From Ktedonospora formicarum (lineage in GTDB: Bacteria; Chloroflexota; Ktedonobacteria; Ktedonobacterales; Ktedonobacteraceae), in assembly GCF_016587355.1 (NCBI RefSeq), contig NZ_BNJF01000002.1, positions 248,001 to 312,000 of the forward strand: a DNA stretch of 64,000 nucleotides, in the 5' to 3' direction. Of the stretch, positions 53,846 to 62,352 are shown piece by piece. The notes beneath the pieces are model-generated. The model had not been told where the DNA came from. It did no database searches and saw only the letters and a program-made list of their open reading frames with translations. A program made the position numbers and the translations under genes. Positions within the stretch are counted from its first letter, which is position 1, and every line of letters starts with the position of its first letter.

Positions 53846-54114
53846 CCCAACCTTGCTCTGACTCGGGGTTTCATTGGCGCGACTAGCGGTAGCACTCCGG
53901 CAATGGCATTGGGCTCTGGCATCGCAACCGGAGAATAGGTTGGAGCCGCTATGGGTTGCTGAATGTAGGGGCTAGTTACGTCGGAATATTCACGAAAAGG
54001 GGCTGGTTCCGCAAACTGCTCATCTGGCGTGATTGGGAATTGAACTGGAGCCTGACAGGAAGGGCAGACAAGACTCCCTTCACTCATTTGGGCTTGGCAA
54101 TTACGGCATTGCAT
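53842..54114 (-). CDS. Zinc-ribbon protein, probably N-terminal half of the following protein
   Basis: 90 residues: MQCRNCQAQMSEGSLVCPSCQAP is a zinc ribbon with two CxxC pairs, followed by a Pro/Ala-rich linker and an Arg-rich end (MKPRVRARLG). The next frame, overlapping the stop by TTGA, encodes the transmembrane helix and outer domain. Either the two are translationally coupled or a one-base indel in the linker split one gene. Upstream (54115-54431) there is no gene, only a weak stem GGGCGGAA / TTCCGCCC around 54308-54361. Confidence 0.6.
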   Translation of the reverse strand: MQCRNCQAQMSEGSLVCPSCQAPVQFPITPDEQFAEPAPFREYSDVTSPYIQQPIAAPTYSPVAMPEPNAIAGVLPLVAPMKPRVRARLG

Positions 54115-54431
54115 AGATGTTCTGTTTCCTCACATCCTTGGAGATATTGAGTGATCTCAAATATATTGCGATTATGCCATATATATGCTTGCTTGCATAG
54201 CAAATAGTATTTGAGGATAGCTCTCCAAATGCATGCCATACATTTTTAATCCTGCGAAATTTCTATTACACTTTCAATGATGAATGCTTGATCACTTGGA
54301 GCATCCTGGGCGGAACAATACATACATAACCTGTGGGGATTTATTCCGCCCAAGCCTTATGTTTCCTTATGAAGCCCTCTAAAAAGATGCGGATAAGCTA
54401 CGGGGATGTATCAAAGAACGAGTTTGTCCTA

Positions 54432-56306
54432 TCAGCTTTTGGAGAGAACTACGTCATTGAGGCTTTCATTATCAGATAGGTAACTTTGAGCCTGCATATT
54501 ATACATCCTGGCATACTGCCCCTGGAGCGCCAACAAATTGTCGTGGGTTCCGTATTCGACAATCTGGCTCCCATCAAGCACCGCAACATGGTCTGCCATG
54601 CGTACCGTACTGAAACGATGCGTGATGAGCAAGCTCGTATGTCCACGCATAAGCTCCTGGAAGTGGGCATACAGCTCATACTCAGCCTCTGCGTCTAGCG
54701 CGGCCGTTGGCTCATCAAGGATAAGCATGCTGGAACTGCGCATAAACATGCGTGCCAGGGCAACCTTCTGCCACTCGCCTCCAGAAAGATCTATCCCATT
54801 GTCCTGATTTTCCCCTGCCATCCACAGGCTGAGAATGCTCTCATATCCCTGCGGCAAGTTCATAATACGCTCATGAATACCAGCCTTATTCGCGGCATTC
54901 TGGATCAGGTCACTATTTCTCATGTGAGTGGTATTTCCTAATCCTATATTCTCTTGAGCGCTGAGATCATAGCGTGAAAAATCCTGGAAGATGGCTCCAA
55001 TTTGCCCACGATACTCATCCACATCAAATTCCCGAATGTCAATTCCATCCCACAAAATCTCGCCAGCACTTGGATCATACATGCGCGTCAGGAGTTTTAC
55101 AAGTGTTGATTTGCCTGCCCCATTCAAACCTACCAGGGCCAAACACTGATGCGCAGGGAGAAAGAGATTGACGTCTTTGAGTATCCAGGGATGCTGAGAG
55201 GTATAGCGAAATGAGACATTCTGAAAAGTAATGCCCTTTTTCAGAATGGGCACCCGCTGAGGTGTACGATGAAGAGAGATTGTTTGCGGCAACGCTTGTA
55301 GATCATTATACCGTTTAAAATACAGAATATATTCGTTTATCTGGCTAATTGAAAACGCAATTACGAGCAGCGATTGCTGCACACTTGCTGCGATACCAAT
55401 GTAGAGGGCAACATCGCCTATACTAATCTGCCTGGCAAAAGCCTGCATAACAACGACAATAAATGCGCCACTGGATATGAGAGCAGCCAGAGCAGAGAGC
55501 CCCAATTGCCAATACCATTCACGCTTTTGATGCTTCCGTTCATGCAATTGAAGCACTTTTGTAAGGGATAAGAAGCTCTGGAGAAAAAAGGGGCCTAACT
55601 GAAATAATTTCACCTCTTTGGCATAGCGTGGCGTGGAAAGAATTCGCCCGTAATAATCCGCCTGGCGCTCCTTTGGATTATTCTCAAATCGCATCTGGAC
55701 ATGTTCTTTGCTTAACCGTAAATGGATATACAGATGAGGTATTGTGGCAATAGCAATCACAAGTGCCAGGAGAGGACTCAAGATGAAAAAGATGCCAACG
55801 ACTGATAGAAAGGTAAGAAGAGACCGCATAATGGAGAGAAAGCTCGATAGCGTCTGCTTCGGCATAAAGTGTGCGGTGTTAGCAATTTGAAACATATCAT
55901 GAAAACGTGGATCTTCAAAGTGTGCCAGACCCGCCAGGCTATTCAACTTCTGATAGATGCTGCACTTCATGGTAAACGTGAGCTTCAGTGATAATTGCTC
56001 GTTGACATATTTGTTCGTGGGCGTAATCACCTGCCCAGCAATCACGACCAGCGTTTGTAGTGCCAGGAGCGGGAGAAGGCTAGAAAGTAATGTCGCGGTA
56101 TTCTGTTGTTGTACTCCTCGCACAAGAGTATCAAAGAGGACCTTACTGAGCCATGCCGCCCCTACTGGTACCAGCGCCTGTACAACTTCAAGCACTAATA
56201 AAGTCATCACGCCTCCCCGATCCGACTTCCACAACAACCTGAAGATGATCTGTATCGTTTGTAATAACTCGCGTACAACGCGCAACCAGGCGTGTAATTT
56301 CTCCAT
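54432..56306 (-). CDS. ABC exporter, fused membrane and ATPase domains
   Basis: A 624-residue half-transporter. The membrane domain (about 20-320) has six helices, including LLVLEVVQALVPVGAAWLS and LSALAALISSGAFIVVVMQ. The ATPase domain follows, with Walker A ALVGLNGAGKST, Q-loop AIFQDFSRYDL, signature DLSGGEWQKVALARMF, Walker B MLILDEPTAALDAEAE and H-loop LLITHRFSTV. There is no C39 peptidase domain at the N-terminus, so any leader removal must be done elsewhere; the signal peptidase gene ends 32 bases upstream. ATG 56306 has TTGGAGACA upstream. It probably exports the six-cysteine peptides of this operon. Confidence 0.92.
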   Translation of the reverse strand: MEKLHAWLRVVRELLQTIQIIFRLLWKSDRGGVMTLLVLEVVQALVPVGAAWLSKVLFDTLVRGVQQQNTATLLSSLLPLLALQTLVVIAGQVITPTNKYVNEQLSLKLTFTMKCSIYQKLNSLAGLAHFEDPRFHDMFQIANTAHFMPKQTLSSFLSIMRSLLTFLSVVGIFFILSPLLALVIAIATIPHLYIHLRLSKEHVQMRFENNPKERQADYYGRILSTPRYAKEVKLFQLGPFFLQSFLSLTKVLQLHERKHQKREWYWQLGLSALAALISSGAFIVVVMQAFARQISIGDVALYIGIAASVQQSLLVIAFSISQINEYILYFKRYNDLQALPQTISLHRTPQRVPILKKGITFQNVSFRYTSQHPWILKDVNLFLPAHQCLALVGLNGAGKSTLVKLLTRMYDPSAGEILWDGIDIREFDVDEYRGQIGAIFQDFSRYDLSAQENIGLGNTTHMRNSDLIQNAANKAGIHERIMNLPQGYESILSLWMAGENQDNGIDLSGGEWQKVALARMFMRSSSMLILDEPTAALDAEAEYELYAHFQELMRGHTSLLITHRFSTVRMADHVAVLDGSQIVEYGTHDNLLALQGQYARMYNMQAQSYLSDNESLNDVVLSKS

Positions 56307-56338
56307 ATCACATGTCTCCAATCTCTACGCGTATTGAG

Positions 56339-57277
56339 CTAGTCCCATTGCCAGGAATGCGCATTGGCAATATCTGCTTCTGCGACGTGCCCCTCTTCAT
56401 CAATCACGTAGTAACAGGGATTTCCATATATCTGGTAATCCGTGTAGACGGATGTCTGACTCTGAGACGCGACCAGGACAGGAAGGGTAATCGCGAAATC
56501 CTTTTGCAAGAGCCGGGCACGCTCAAGTGAGCCATCACACATGATGAGAACGGTCACCCCCTTGCTGGCAATATGTGTTGCTTTTGTAAGGATTGGGGGC
56601 AACATCGTATGCGCCAGGCGATTATAGGCAACGAATAAGAGCAGAAGACGCTGACCACGCGTATCTTGTAACCTGACATATTCGCCATGAGTATCTAATA
56701 GGTTAAAGTCCGGAGCCTGTTGCCCAATGGCGAGCAGAGAGGGTGTAATCGGATTCTCAGGAACGGATACTCTCTCTCTCCGTCGAAACTGATGAATGAC
56801 GACCCCTTCAATATCGCTCAAAGAGACTGGACCCCACATGCGGGAATCTCGGCTTACCACCCGATTATCGCCGCAGACAAAGACCTTTCCTGAAGGAATA
56901 CGCCAGTGCCGTCTCCCCAGTTCATCCAGAGTATGATACTCATCCAGAGACTCTGGGAGCTTCTCGCTGCTTGTATCTATGTAGGTCTCACCTTCTATCG
57001 CGACAATACGTTTGATAAAAGAAGCTTCTGGAGATGGGAGAAGATGCTGTTCTGAAAGATTCTTGAGCAGCACGATAGCATCTTTCTTGAGTTTTCTCGT
57101 CATCCCTTTGCGCAGTACAAGGACATGATCCTGGGGCTTCAGGGTGGGAGCCATGCTCCCACCCTGAACAGTGACAAACAGGAAGAGAGAACGCATCAGT
57201 AAGATGCCACAGACAATGACGCCCACAAACACGCCGATGCTAACGAGAACAGGAGTCAGGAGAGAGGGAATCATCAA
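56339..57277 (-). CDS. Signal peptidase I fused to a redoxin-like domain
   Basis: A 312-residue fusion. After one N-terminal helix (VLVSIGVFVGVIVCGILLM) comes a type I signal peptidase with the catalytic S41 in GGSMAPTLKPQDHVLV, K89 in FIKRIVAIEGE and GDNRVVSRDSRMWGPV. Residues 180-312 form a thioredoxin/AhpC-like fold (GQQAPDFNLLDTHGEY, LLLLFVAYN, YGNPCYYVIDEEG). The position of the redox CxxC is occupied by non-Cys residues, so this domain is likely a binding rather than a redox module. It resembles the TlpA-like protein encoded 20 bases upstream and may be a degenerate duplicate. The best guess is cleavage of peptide leaders during or after export. Confidence 0.9.
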   Translation of the reverse strand: MMIPSLLTPVLVSIGVFVGVIVCGILLMRSLFLFVTVQGGSMAPTLKPQDHVLVLRKGMTRKLKKDAIVLLKNLSEQHLLPSPEASFIKRIVAIEGETYIDTSSEKLPESLDEYHTLDELGRRHWRIPSGKVFVCGDNRVVSRDSRMWGPVSLSDIEGVVIHQFRRRERVSVPENPITPSLLAIGQQAPDFNLLDTHGEYVRLQDTRGQRLLLLFVAYNRLAHTMLPPILTKATHIASKGVTVLIMCDGSLERARLLQKDFAITLPVLVASQSQTSVYTDYQIYGNPCYYVIDEEGHVAEADIANAHSWQWD

Positions 57278-57297
57278 AAAAAACCTTTTGCGTATGC

Positions 57298-57864
57298 CTA
57301 TTCACGAGTCCAGCGTTCGAACACCTTGCGCCACTCCAGGTTATGCGGTTCAGGATGACCAGCGGCCTGGATCTTTCCTTGCGCATCCAGGATGTAGAAA
57401 GAGGGTGTCCCCTGTACCTGATAGTCTTGAATGAGAGAATTTTCCTTGCGAGGCGCGATCAGTATAGGAACGTGAACAGGGAATCGTTCAGCGAGCGTAC
57501 GTGCCTGCTTCTCATCGCCATTGCAAATCAACACCAGGTCTGTCTCACCTTGCTGAATTTGAGGTTTCACCTGTACCAGCGTTGAGAGCACGTTATGGCA
57601 GGGTTCACAATCAGGAGAGACAAAGACGAATGCAGTGGCATGACCAATATATTCATCAAGAGTTTTCGCCTGACCATCAAGCGTACGCGCAGTAAACGGT
57701 GGTACCACGTCACCCACTTGCAGGCCAGTAATAGATAATGCGGTTAATGACATCGTCGATGGCATATTGGTGTTCACCCGACGTATGAGAGCCAGGGTTA
57801 GGAGTAGATTGCCGAGTACTCCCACCCAGAGGAGCACTGAACTGATGACAAGAATGGTTTCCAA
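57298..57864 (-). CDS. Membrane-anchored TlpA/MauD-like thioredoxin
   Basis: A 188-residue protein with an N-terminal helix (ILVISSVLLWVGVLGNLLLTLALI) and an outward thioredoxin-like domain. Family features are VGDVVPPFTARTLDGQ, FVFVSPDCEPCHNVL with the redox pair C86-EP-C89, and GTPSFYILDAQG with the cis-Pro. Such proteins reduce, isomerise or form disulfides; MauD does this for the cysteine-rich small subunit of methylamine dehydrogenase. Here the partner substrates are probably the six-cysteine peptides. It is encoded 78 bases after peptide gene 1, with a hairpin between, and 20 bases before the signal peptidase fusion. Confidence 0.9.
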   Translation of the reverse strand: METILVISSVLLWVGVLGNLLLTLALIRRVNTNMPSTMSLTALSITGLQVGDVVPPFTARTLDGQAKTLDEYIGHATAFVFVSPDCEPCHNVLSTLVQVKPQIQQGETDLVLICNGDEKQARTLAERFPVHVPILIAPRKENSLIQDYQVQGTPSFYILDAQGKIQAAGHPEPHNLEWRKVFERWTRE

Positions 57865-57889
57865 AGAATTTCCTCACAAATAGAGTCCG

Positions 57890-57931
57890 GCATGCAACCC
57901 GGCTCTAGTAAGCCAGAGCCCGGTTGCATGC
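57890..57931 (-). terminator. Hairpin between peptide gene 1 and the tlpA-like gene
   Basis: GCATGCAACCCGGCTCT (57890-57906) pairs with AGAGCCCGGTTGCATGC (57915-57931) with one mismatch. It starts 11 bases after the peptide stop. It probably limits read-through so that the peptide is made in excess over the processing enzymes. Confidence 0.65.
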
Positions 57932-57942
57932 ATTGGTCTTAC

Positions 57943-58185
57943 TTAGCAGTCACAAGCAACATAGACTGTCCTTGGTGTTTCACAAACAGCATAGTACGTT
58001 CTGTACCGACCATAGTAGACTCCTCCCTTTCCACATGGTGTCGTGCCACACCAATCATAGGAACATGCACCACTGGCGAGTGCTTCCTTCTTGGGCAAGA
58101 AGCGCTTGCTGAGGTTCTCTACCAGGGTATTCACCGATCCGAGCTTGCTGACAACACGGTCTACCATTGCTAATGATACGCGCAT
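57943..58185 (-). CDS. Six-cysteine peptide precursor 1
   Basis: An 80-residue precursor. Residues 1-39 form a leader (MRVSLAMVDRVVSKLG..., ending LPKKEALASG) that looks like an amphipathic helix without the long hydrophobic core of a Sec signal. The core of about 41 residues has six Cys spaced C-x4-C-x4-C-x16-C-x9-C-x-C, with CGKGG, VYYGRY and the end YVACDC. A paralogue at 59127-59366 has the same leader and Cys pattern. ALA before SG could be a signal-peptidase-I site. ATG 58185 has AGAAGGAAA upstream. It is a predicted exported, triple-disulfide peptide of unknown activity, possibly antimicrobial or signalling. Confidence 0.85.
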   Translation of the reverse strand: MRVSLAMVDRVVSKLGSVNTLVENLSKRFLPKKEALASGACSYDWCGTTPCGKGGVYYGRYRTYYAVCETPRTVYVACDC

Positions 58186-58246
58186 AGTTTTTTCCTTCTA
58201 TTTCTTCCAAAAGTTCTTTTCATGCAGCGCAACGTCAATGAAACTG

Positions 58247-58786
58247 TTACCACGACTGAAAGAGCGCGATCAGATCTCCTATCGAGAACAAGAGGGCGAC
58301 GAACACGATCCCTGCCCCTCCTGCGAGAAACCAGGCCGCCCATGGTAGGCTGGCCTGTTCTTGCTGTGACCAGAAGAAGAGGGCGCTTCCCCCCAGCGCG
58401 CAACAGAGCAAACCTCCATTGCGCCAGAGATCTCCGACCGAAACAGGTTTGTCACTCTTGCCAAAACAATTACAAGAGGTATGCACCTGACGAACCAGTA
58501 CTGACATAAGTGTGCCTGAGAACAGGATCAGGAGAAACGCCGCAAACACAAATGTTGGTAAAAGGAACATACCGCCAAGAACACCACCCATAATGACCAG
58601 CAGCTCACTGACAAGAACGAAGAATGTGATAACTCCGCTGAGCCAGTTGAGCCAGTGGGGCAGGATGTGAAAGTTGAGAATCGTTTGTCGAAGTCCACGT
58701 ACGTCGCGTAGCTTCCCAACAAATGACAGGGCAAAAACGAAGCTGAGTACCAGGCGACAGAACGCCAGGAGAAACGATGCAACCAT
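58247..58786 (-). CDS. MauE/DoxX-like membrane redox protein
   Basis: A 179-residue membrane protein with four or five helices: FLLAFCRLVLSFVFALSF, GVITFFVLVSELLVIMGG, LLPTFVFAAFLLILFSG, GGLLCCALGGSALFF and a last one. The loop SCNCFGK (C105, C107) is the hallmark of MauE-like proteins, which work with MauD in disulfide formation. The start at 58786 (MVASFLL) has AGAAGGAAA upstream. Upstream of it lies a near-copy of the region before peptide gene 2; downstream, 61 bases away, is peptide gene 1. It likely supplies or recycles oxidising power for folding the six-cysteine peptides. Confidence 0.88.
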   Translation of the reverse strand: MVASFLLAFCRLVLSFVFALSFVGKLRDVRGLRQTILNFHILPHWLNWLSGVITFFVLVSELLVIMGGVLGGMFLLPTFVFAAFLLILFSGTLMSVLVRQVHTSCNCFGKSDKPVSVGDLWRNGGLLCCALGGSALFFWSQQEQASLPWAAWFLAGGAGIVFVALLFSIGDLIALFQSW

Positions 58787-58847
58787 ACATTTCCTTCTCG
58801 ATCTCGCAAGACAAGATCTAGTATTTGCTGAAAACAGCCCAATTAAG

Positions 58848-59019
58848 TTGCGTGAACTCGATATGATCCACTCTATGGCACTTTTTAAGTTCACTTCATG
58901 AACGCAGGAATAATCTTTTTCTACCTGCTAATATAATATCGCTGTATGTATAAGAAATGAAACATAAAATTCTAAAAGCACTAACTTGCTCGCTTGGTAG
59001 CGATGGTCGATCTGCTTTT
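58848..59019. repeat. Duplicated upstream region, copy A
   Basis: This stretch before the mauE-like gene is a diverged copy of 59395-59566 before peptide gene 2. Conserved blocks include TTGCGTGAACT, GATATG, a GCAGG...CCTGC stem, AAAATTCTAAAAG and GCTTGGTA. It probably contains the promoter and 5' leader of the downstream part of the operon. The gap to peptide gene 2 (59020-59126) holds an imperfect hairpin around 59070-59105. Confidence 0.7.
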
Positions 59020-59126
59020 CATAACATGGAGGATACCTTTGAGGGCATGACGCGCAAATAGAGACCAACAGGCAGCCTCTCTGATAGAACAGAGCCAGAC
59101 TGCCTGCCTGCCTGCGTTGTCTTTAT

Positions 59127-59366
59127 TTAGCAGTCACAAGCAACGTACCATGTCAGCCCAGCACAAGGGTCTGTAGCGTATCGACCATAGTAGATTCCAC
59201 CCTTACCACATGGAGCGCTGCCACACCAATAATAGGAAGTTGGGCAATGACCGGAGGCAAGAGCATCCTTCTTGGGCAACACACGCTCGCTGAGGTTCGC
59301 CACCAGGGCATTCATTGGTCCAAGCTTCCTGACAACACGGTCTACCATTGCTAGAGATAAGCGCAT
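59127..59366 (-). CDS. Six-cysteine peptide precursor 2
   Basis: A 79-residue precursor closely related to peptide 1. The leader MRLSLAMVDRVVRKLG... ends LPKKDALASG. The core has six Cys spaced C-x6-C-x4-C-x14-C-x8-C-x-C, with CGKGG, IYYGRY and the end YVACDC. Leader identity is far higher than needed for a simple spacer, which points to recognition by the shared export or processing enzymes. ATG 59366 follows GAGGAGAAA; the frame upstream to 59441 is the duplicated leader region, not protein. It is the first gene of the minus-strand unit running to the ABC exporter. Confidence 0.85.
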   Translation of the reverse strand: MRLSLAMVDRVVRKLGPMNALVANLSERVLPKKDALASGHCPTSYYWCGSAPCGKGGIYYGRYATDPCAGLTWYVACDC

Positions 59367-59394
59367 TGTTTTCTCCTCATATTTCAACAATGAA

Positions 59395-59566
59395 TTGCGT
59401 GAACTTGATATGGTCAACTCAATGGCACACCATGTGTTCACAGCTTAAATGCAGGATTAATCAATTTCTTCCTGCCTATTTAAGTCATCGTTGCATGAAT
59501 AAAAACGCACCCAAAAATTCTAAAAGTACCAAATTGCCTGCTTGGTAATGATAGTGGGTCTATTTT
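59395..59566. repeat. Duplicated upstream region, copy B
   Basis: Counterpart of 58848-59019, placed 29 bases before the start of peptide gene 2. Both copies keep a GCAGG...CCTGC stem (near 59450-59474 here) with an A/T-rich loop, likely in the 5' untranslated RNA. The remaining 59567-60020 holds no gene. Confidence 0.7.
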
Positions 59567-60020
59567 GGGTTACACGTTACTCTCCATCTTCAACACACCT
59601 AAACACATTCACACAAGAGAAGTCTTTCACGGAACGGCGAATAACGATTTAAAAAACAGCGGTAAGACAAACAACAAGGAATTCAGATTTTAGCCTCCGA
59701 GCAGATCGCAACGCTTACTCTTTTGCCAGATAGTTCCCGCACTCTTGACCAGCCAGGGATATTCGTTCTACATTAGAGGGACATAGACTGTATGCTATCG
59801 TTTCATTTGGCTGGCCATTAGTCTTGTGACCATCCATTCACTGGCAACCAACGGCAATGCATTCTATAAACAGATCACAGTGGTCGCGTTGCTGGGATAA
59901 CACGTCCTTGAATCCTTGCCCCACTAGTTCCATGGGAAGAGTCACTTATTTCGGGGATTATAGTGTTTTCGCAACGTCGACTGCTAAAACCATATGAATC
60001 GTTCTGACAGGAGAGACTCT

Positions 60021-60956
60021 ATGCCACAGATTCCCTCGCTACCTCGTCATTCATTGGGAAAAACAGGTCTTCAAGTAACCTCGCTTTGTGTGGGATGCGC
60101 AGCTCTTGGGAATATGCCTGAGACCTTTGCCTATCAGGTAGCAGAAGAGCAAGCATTGGCGACGATTCGCGCCATTTTTGACAGCCCCATCACCTTTCTT
60201 GACACAGCGGCCTCGTATGGAGATGGCGAGAGTGAGCGTCGCCTGGGCTTTGTCATTCGCGAGCGAGGAGGGCTCCCGCAAGAGATGGTGCTGGCGACAA
60301 AAGCGGATCGCGATTTAAAAACTGGCGATTTTAGCGGTGCCCAAATGCGCAGGAGCGTGGAACGCAGTCTACGTCTGCTAGGAGTAGAACAGCTACAACT
60401 AGTATATTTGCATGATCCAGAACACATCACATTTGAACAAGCAATGGCTCCCGGTGGCCCTGTCGAGGTTTTAAGGCAATGCCAGGAAGAAGGTTTGATT
60501 GCTCATCTTGGGGTTGCCGGTGGCCCCATTGATTTGATGACTCGTTTCGTGCAAACAGGTCTCTTCGAAGTCGCCATCTCTCACAACCGCTATACGCTGC
60601 TCAATAGAGATGCCCACCCTTTCTGGGACATGTGCGCTCAACATGAGATTGCTGCTGTGAATGCTGCTCCCTTTGGCAGCGGGTTGCTTGCTAAAGGACC
60701 ATCAACATATCCTCGATATATGTATGCGGAGGCCAATCGAACTCTGCTTGAGCAAGCCAGACGCATTGAGGGGCTCTGTCAACAGCACGCAATTCCTCTA
60801 GCGGCTGCCGCCTTGCAATTCTCTCTGCGTGACCCACGCATTGAATCAACAATTGTTGGTATGAGTCGTCCGGAACGGATTGATGAGACGCTTGCGTTAG
60901 CTAATCTACCCATTCCTCAGGTGTTCTGGGCCGAACTTGAGGAGATGAATACTTAG
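60021..60956 (+). CDS. Aldo/keto reductase
   Basis: A 311-residue NAD(P)-dependent TIM-barrel reductase close to the D-threo-aldose/L-fucose dehydrogenase branch. Features: RHSLGKTGLQVTSLCVGCAALG at the start, FLDTAASYGDGESERRLG with the catalytic Asp and Tyr, VLATKADRD with the Lys, LQLVYLHDPE with the His, and VGMSRPERIDE for cofactor binding. ATG 60021 has AGGAGAGAC upstream; the ATG at 59994 lacks one. It is a single-gene unit with a hairpin downstream (61036-61066). Confidence 0.92.
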   Translation: MPQIPSLPRHSLGKTGLQVTSLCVGCAALGNMPETFAYQVAEEQALATIRAIFDSPITFLDTAASYGDGESERRLGFVIRERGGLPQEMVLATKADRDLKTGDFSGAQMRRSVERSLRLLGVEQLQLVYLHDPEHITFEQAMAPGGPVEVLRQCQEEGLIAHLGVAGGPIDLMTRFVQTGLFEVAISHNRYTLLNRDAHPFWDMCAQHEIAAVNAAPFGSGLLAKGPSTYPRYMYAEANRTLLEQARRIEGLCQQHAIPLAAAALQFSLRDPRIESTIVGMSRPERIDETLALANLPIPQVFWAELEEMNT

Positions 60957-61035
60957 TCGTTTTCTGCTTCCACATGCTGCCCAAGTTGCTACTATCCTGC
61001 AACGCCTCTACCAAGAGAAAGCCCCCCGTCGAGGT

Positions 61036-61066
61036 GCAGAGAAAGAATGCAAATCTCTTTCTCTGC
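61036..61066 (+). terminator. Terminator after the aldo/keto reductase gene
   Basis: GCAGAGAAAGA (61036-61046) pairs perfectly with TCTTTCTCTGC (61056-61066) over a 9-base loop. The rest of 60957-61524 is non-coding as far as I can see. Confidence 0.6.
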
Positions 61067-61524
61067 TTGCCACACTATGATTAATAACTTTACGACGAAT
61101 TTTATCCTATTATCCACTGTAACCTTAGTTACTCATATATCTCATTCTTCGTCAATGTGTTACTCAAAAATGTTTGTTATCTCAGAATACACTCTAGAAA
61201 GAAACATCTTAATAAATCAAGAATTTGACACATCTCAATCGTCCCTTTTTTCATGCTGATACTGAGAACCTGTCACCTACAATAGCGAAGAGCCAAAAAT
61301 GAGCAATTACGGCATTTATTCCCAAGGTGCAAAGATCATGTAGCCTCCAGATGATACCTCAATGCGATTGCCGCTGGGTTTGGAGGCATAGAGGAAGAGC
61401 CCATGTCCGATTGCGTGCTTACCCAGAGCGGACTCAAAGCGACACAACCAGATTATCATGGTTATGCGCAGGATCTTTGACGAAGATGAAGATAATAAAG
61501 TGGGCAATACTGAAATCGAAGTTA

Positions 61525-62233
61525 TTACCAGAGCTTTCTGAACTCCTCGAACGCCTTACGAGGCTCCCAATTCATATCGGTGTAAGTCTCGCCTTTTTGG
61601 GTGCGCACTTGCACAATACCGTAGGAAGCCATATCGAGATTATGCTTTGGGTCATTGCTATATGGTTTTTCGTAGTCGGCAAACGTGAACCAAAATGCGA
61701 CCAGAACACTGGCTTTTTTGAAGGCTTGTAGCAATTCTTGTAAATAGCCCACTTGCTCATCTTCTTGTATTGCCAGCCTTCGTTTACGACTAACCCACCG
61801 TCCTGCGCCGAAAGTACCGCAAACATGGCGGCACCGCCGAGTGAAGCGGCACCTTTGAGCGCGCAGCATCCAAATTCAGTGATTGCCACTGGTTTTTGAT
61901 ATTCAATATACGTCGATAGCTGCTGCTGGTAGATAGCTTCGTTATGCTGTGCGCGGTAAAGATCTATGCTCACAATGTCGAAAACTGACCAGTCAATCTC
62001 TTCCCACTCGCCGGACGCATATGTTACACTGCCATGAAAATTACGGCGAACGTCCAGCAGAGCTGCTGCGAAGAGTTCATTGAGGCCCTTATCCATAGCG
62101 AGCTGCCACTCATCAAAGTTTGCAAAGGCTGGCTACGTTCCAGCAGATGCCCTCCTGGCAAAAAGCCAGCATCAAATAGGGCCTTCCCCTTGATCTGAAC
62201 CAGTACGTTAGAATTAAGCCAGGAGAATCCCAT
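61525..62233 (-). pseudogene. Frameshifted glycosidase-like (TIM-barrel) gene
   Basis: Two minus frames join into one protein. Frame A (from about 62130) reads ANFDEWQLAMDKGLNELFA, DIVSIDLYRAQHNEA and KPVAITEFGCCALKGAA. Frame B continues with LQELLQAFKKASVLVAFWFTF, SYGIVQVRTQKG and the C-terminal NWEPRKAFEEF. The pieces ITEFG and AFWFTF resemble the late strands of (beta/alpha)8 glycosidase-like proteins. At least one shift (near 61800) and a broken 5' part (up to 62233) show that the gene is dead. Exact family uncertain. Confidence 0.6.
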
Positions 62234-62352
62234 TTAACAATCACAGGCGGATAAAGCTCAATCAAATCATGAATGACCAAGTAGACATTCTGGCTCACAC
62301 AACCTTCACGTTCTCGTAGCTGACATCTCGAATAAAGGAGGGAAATTATACT

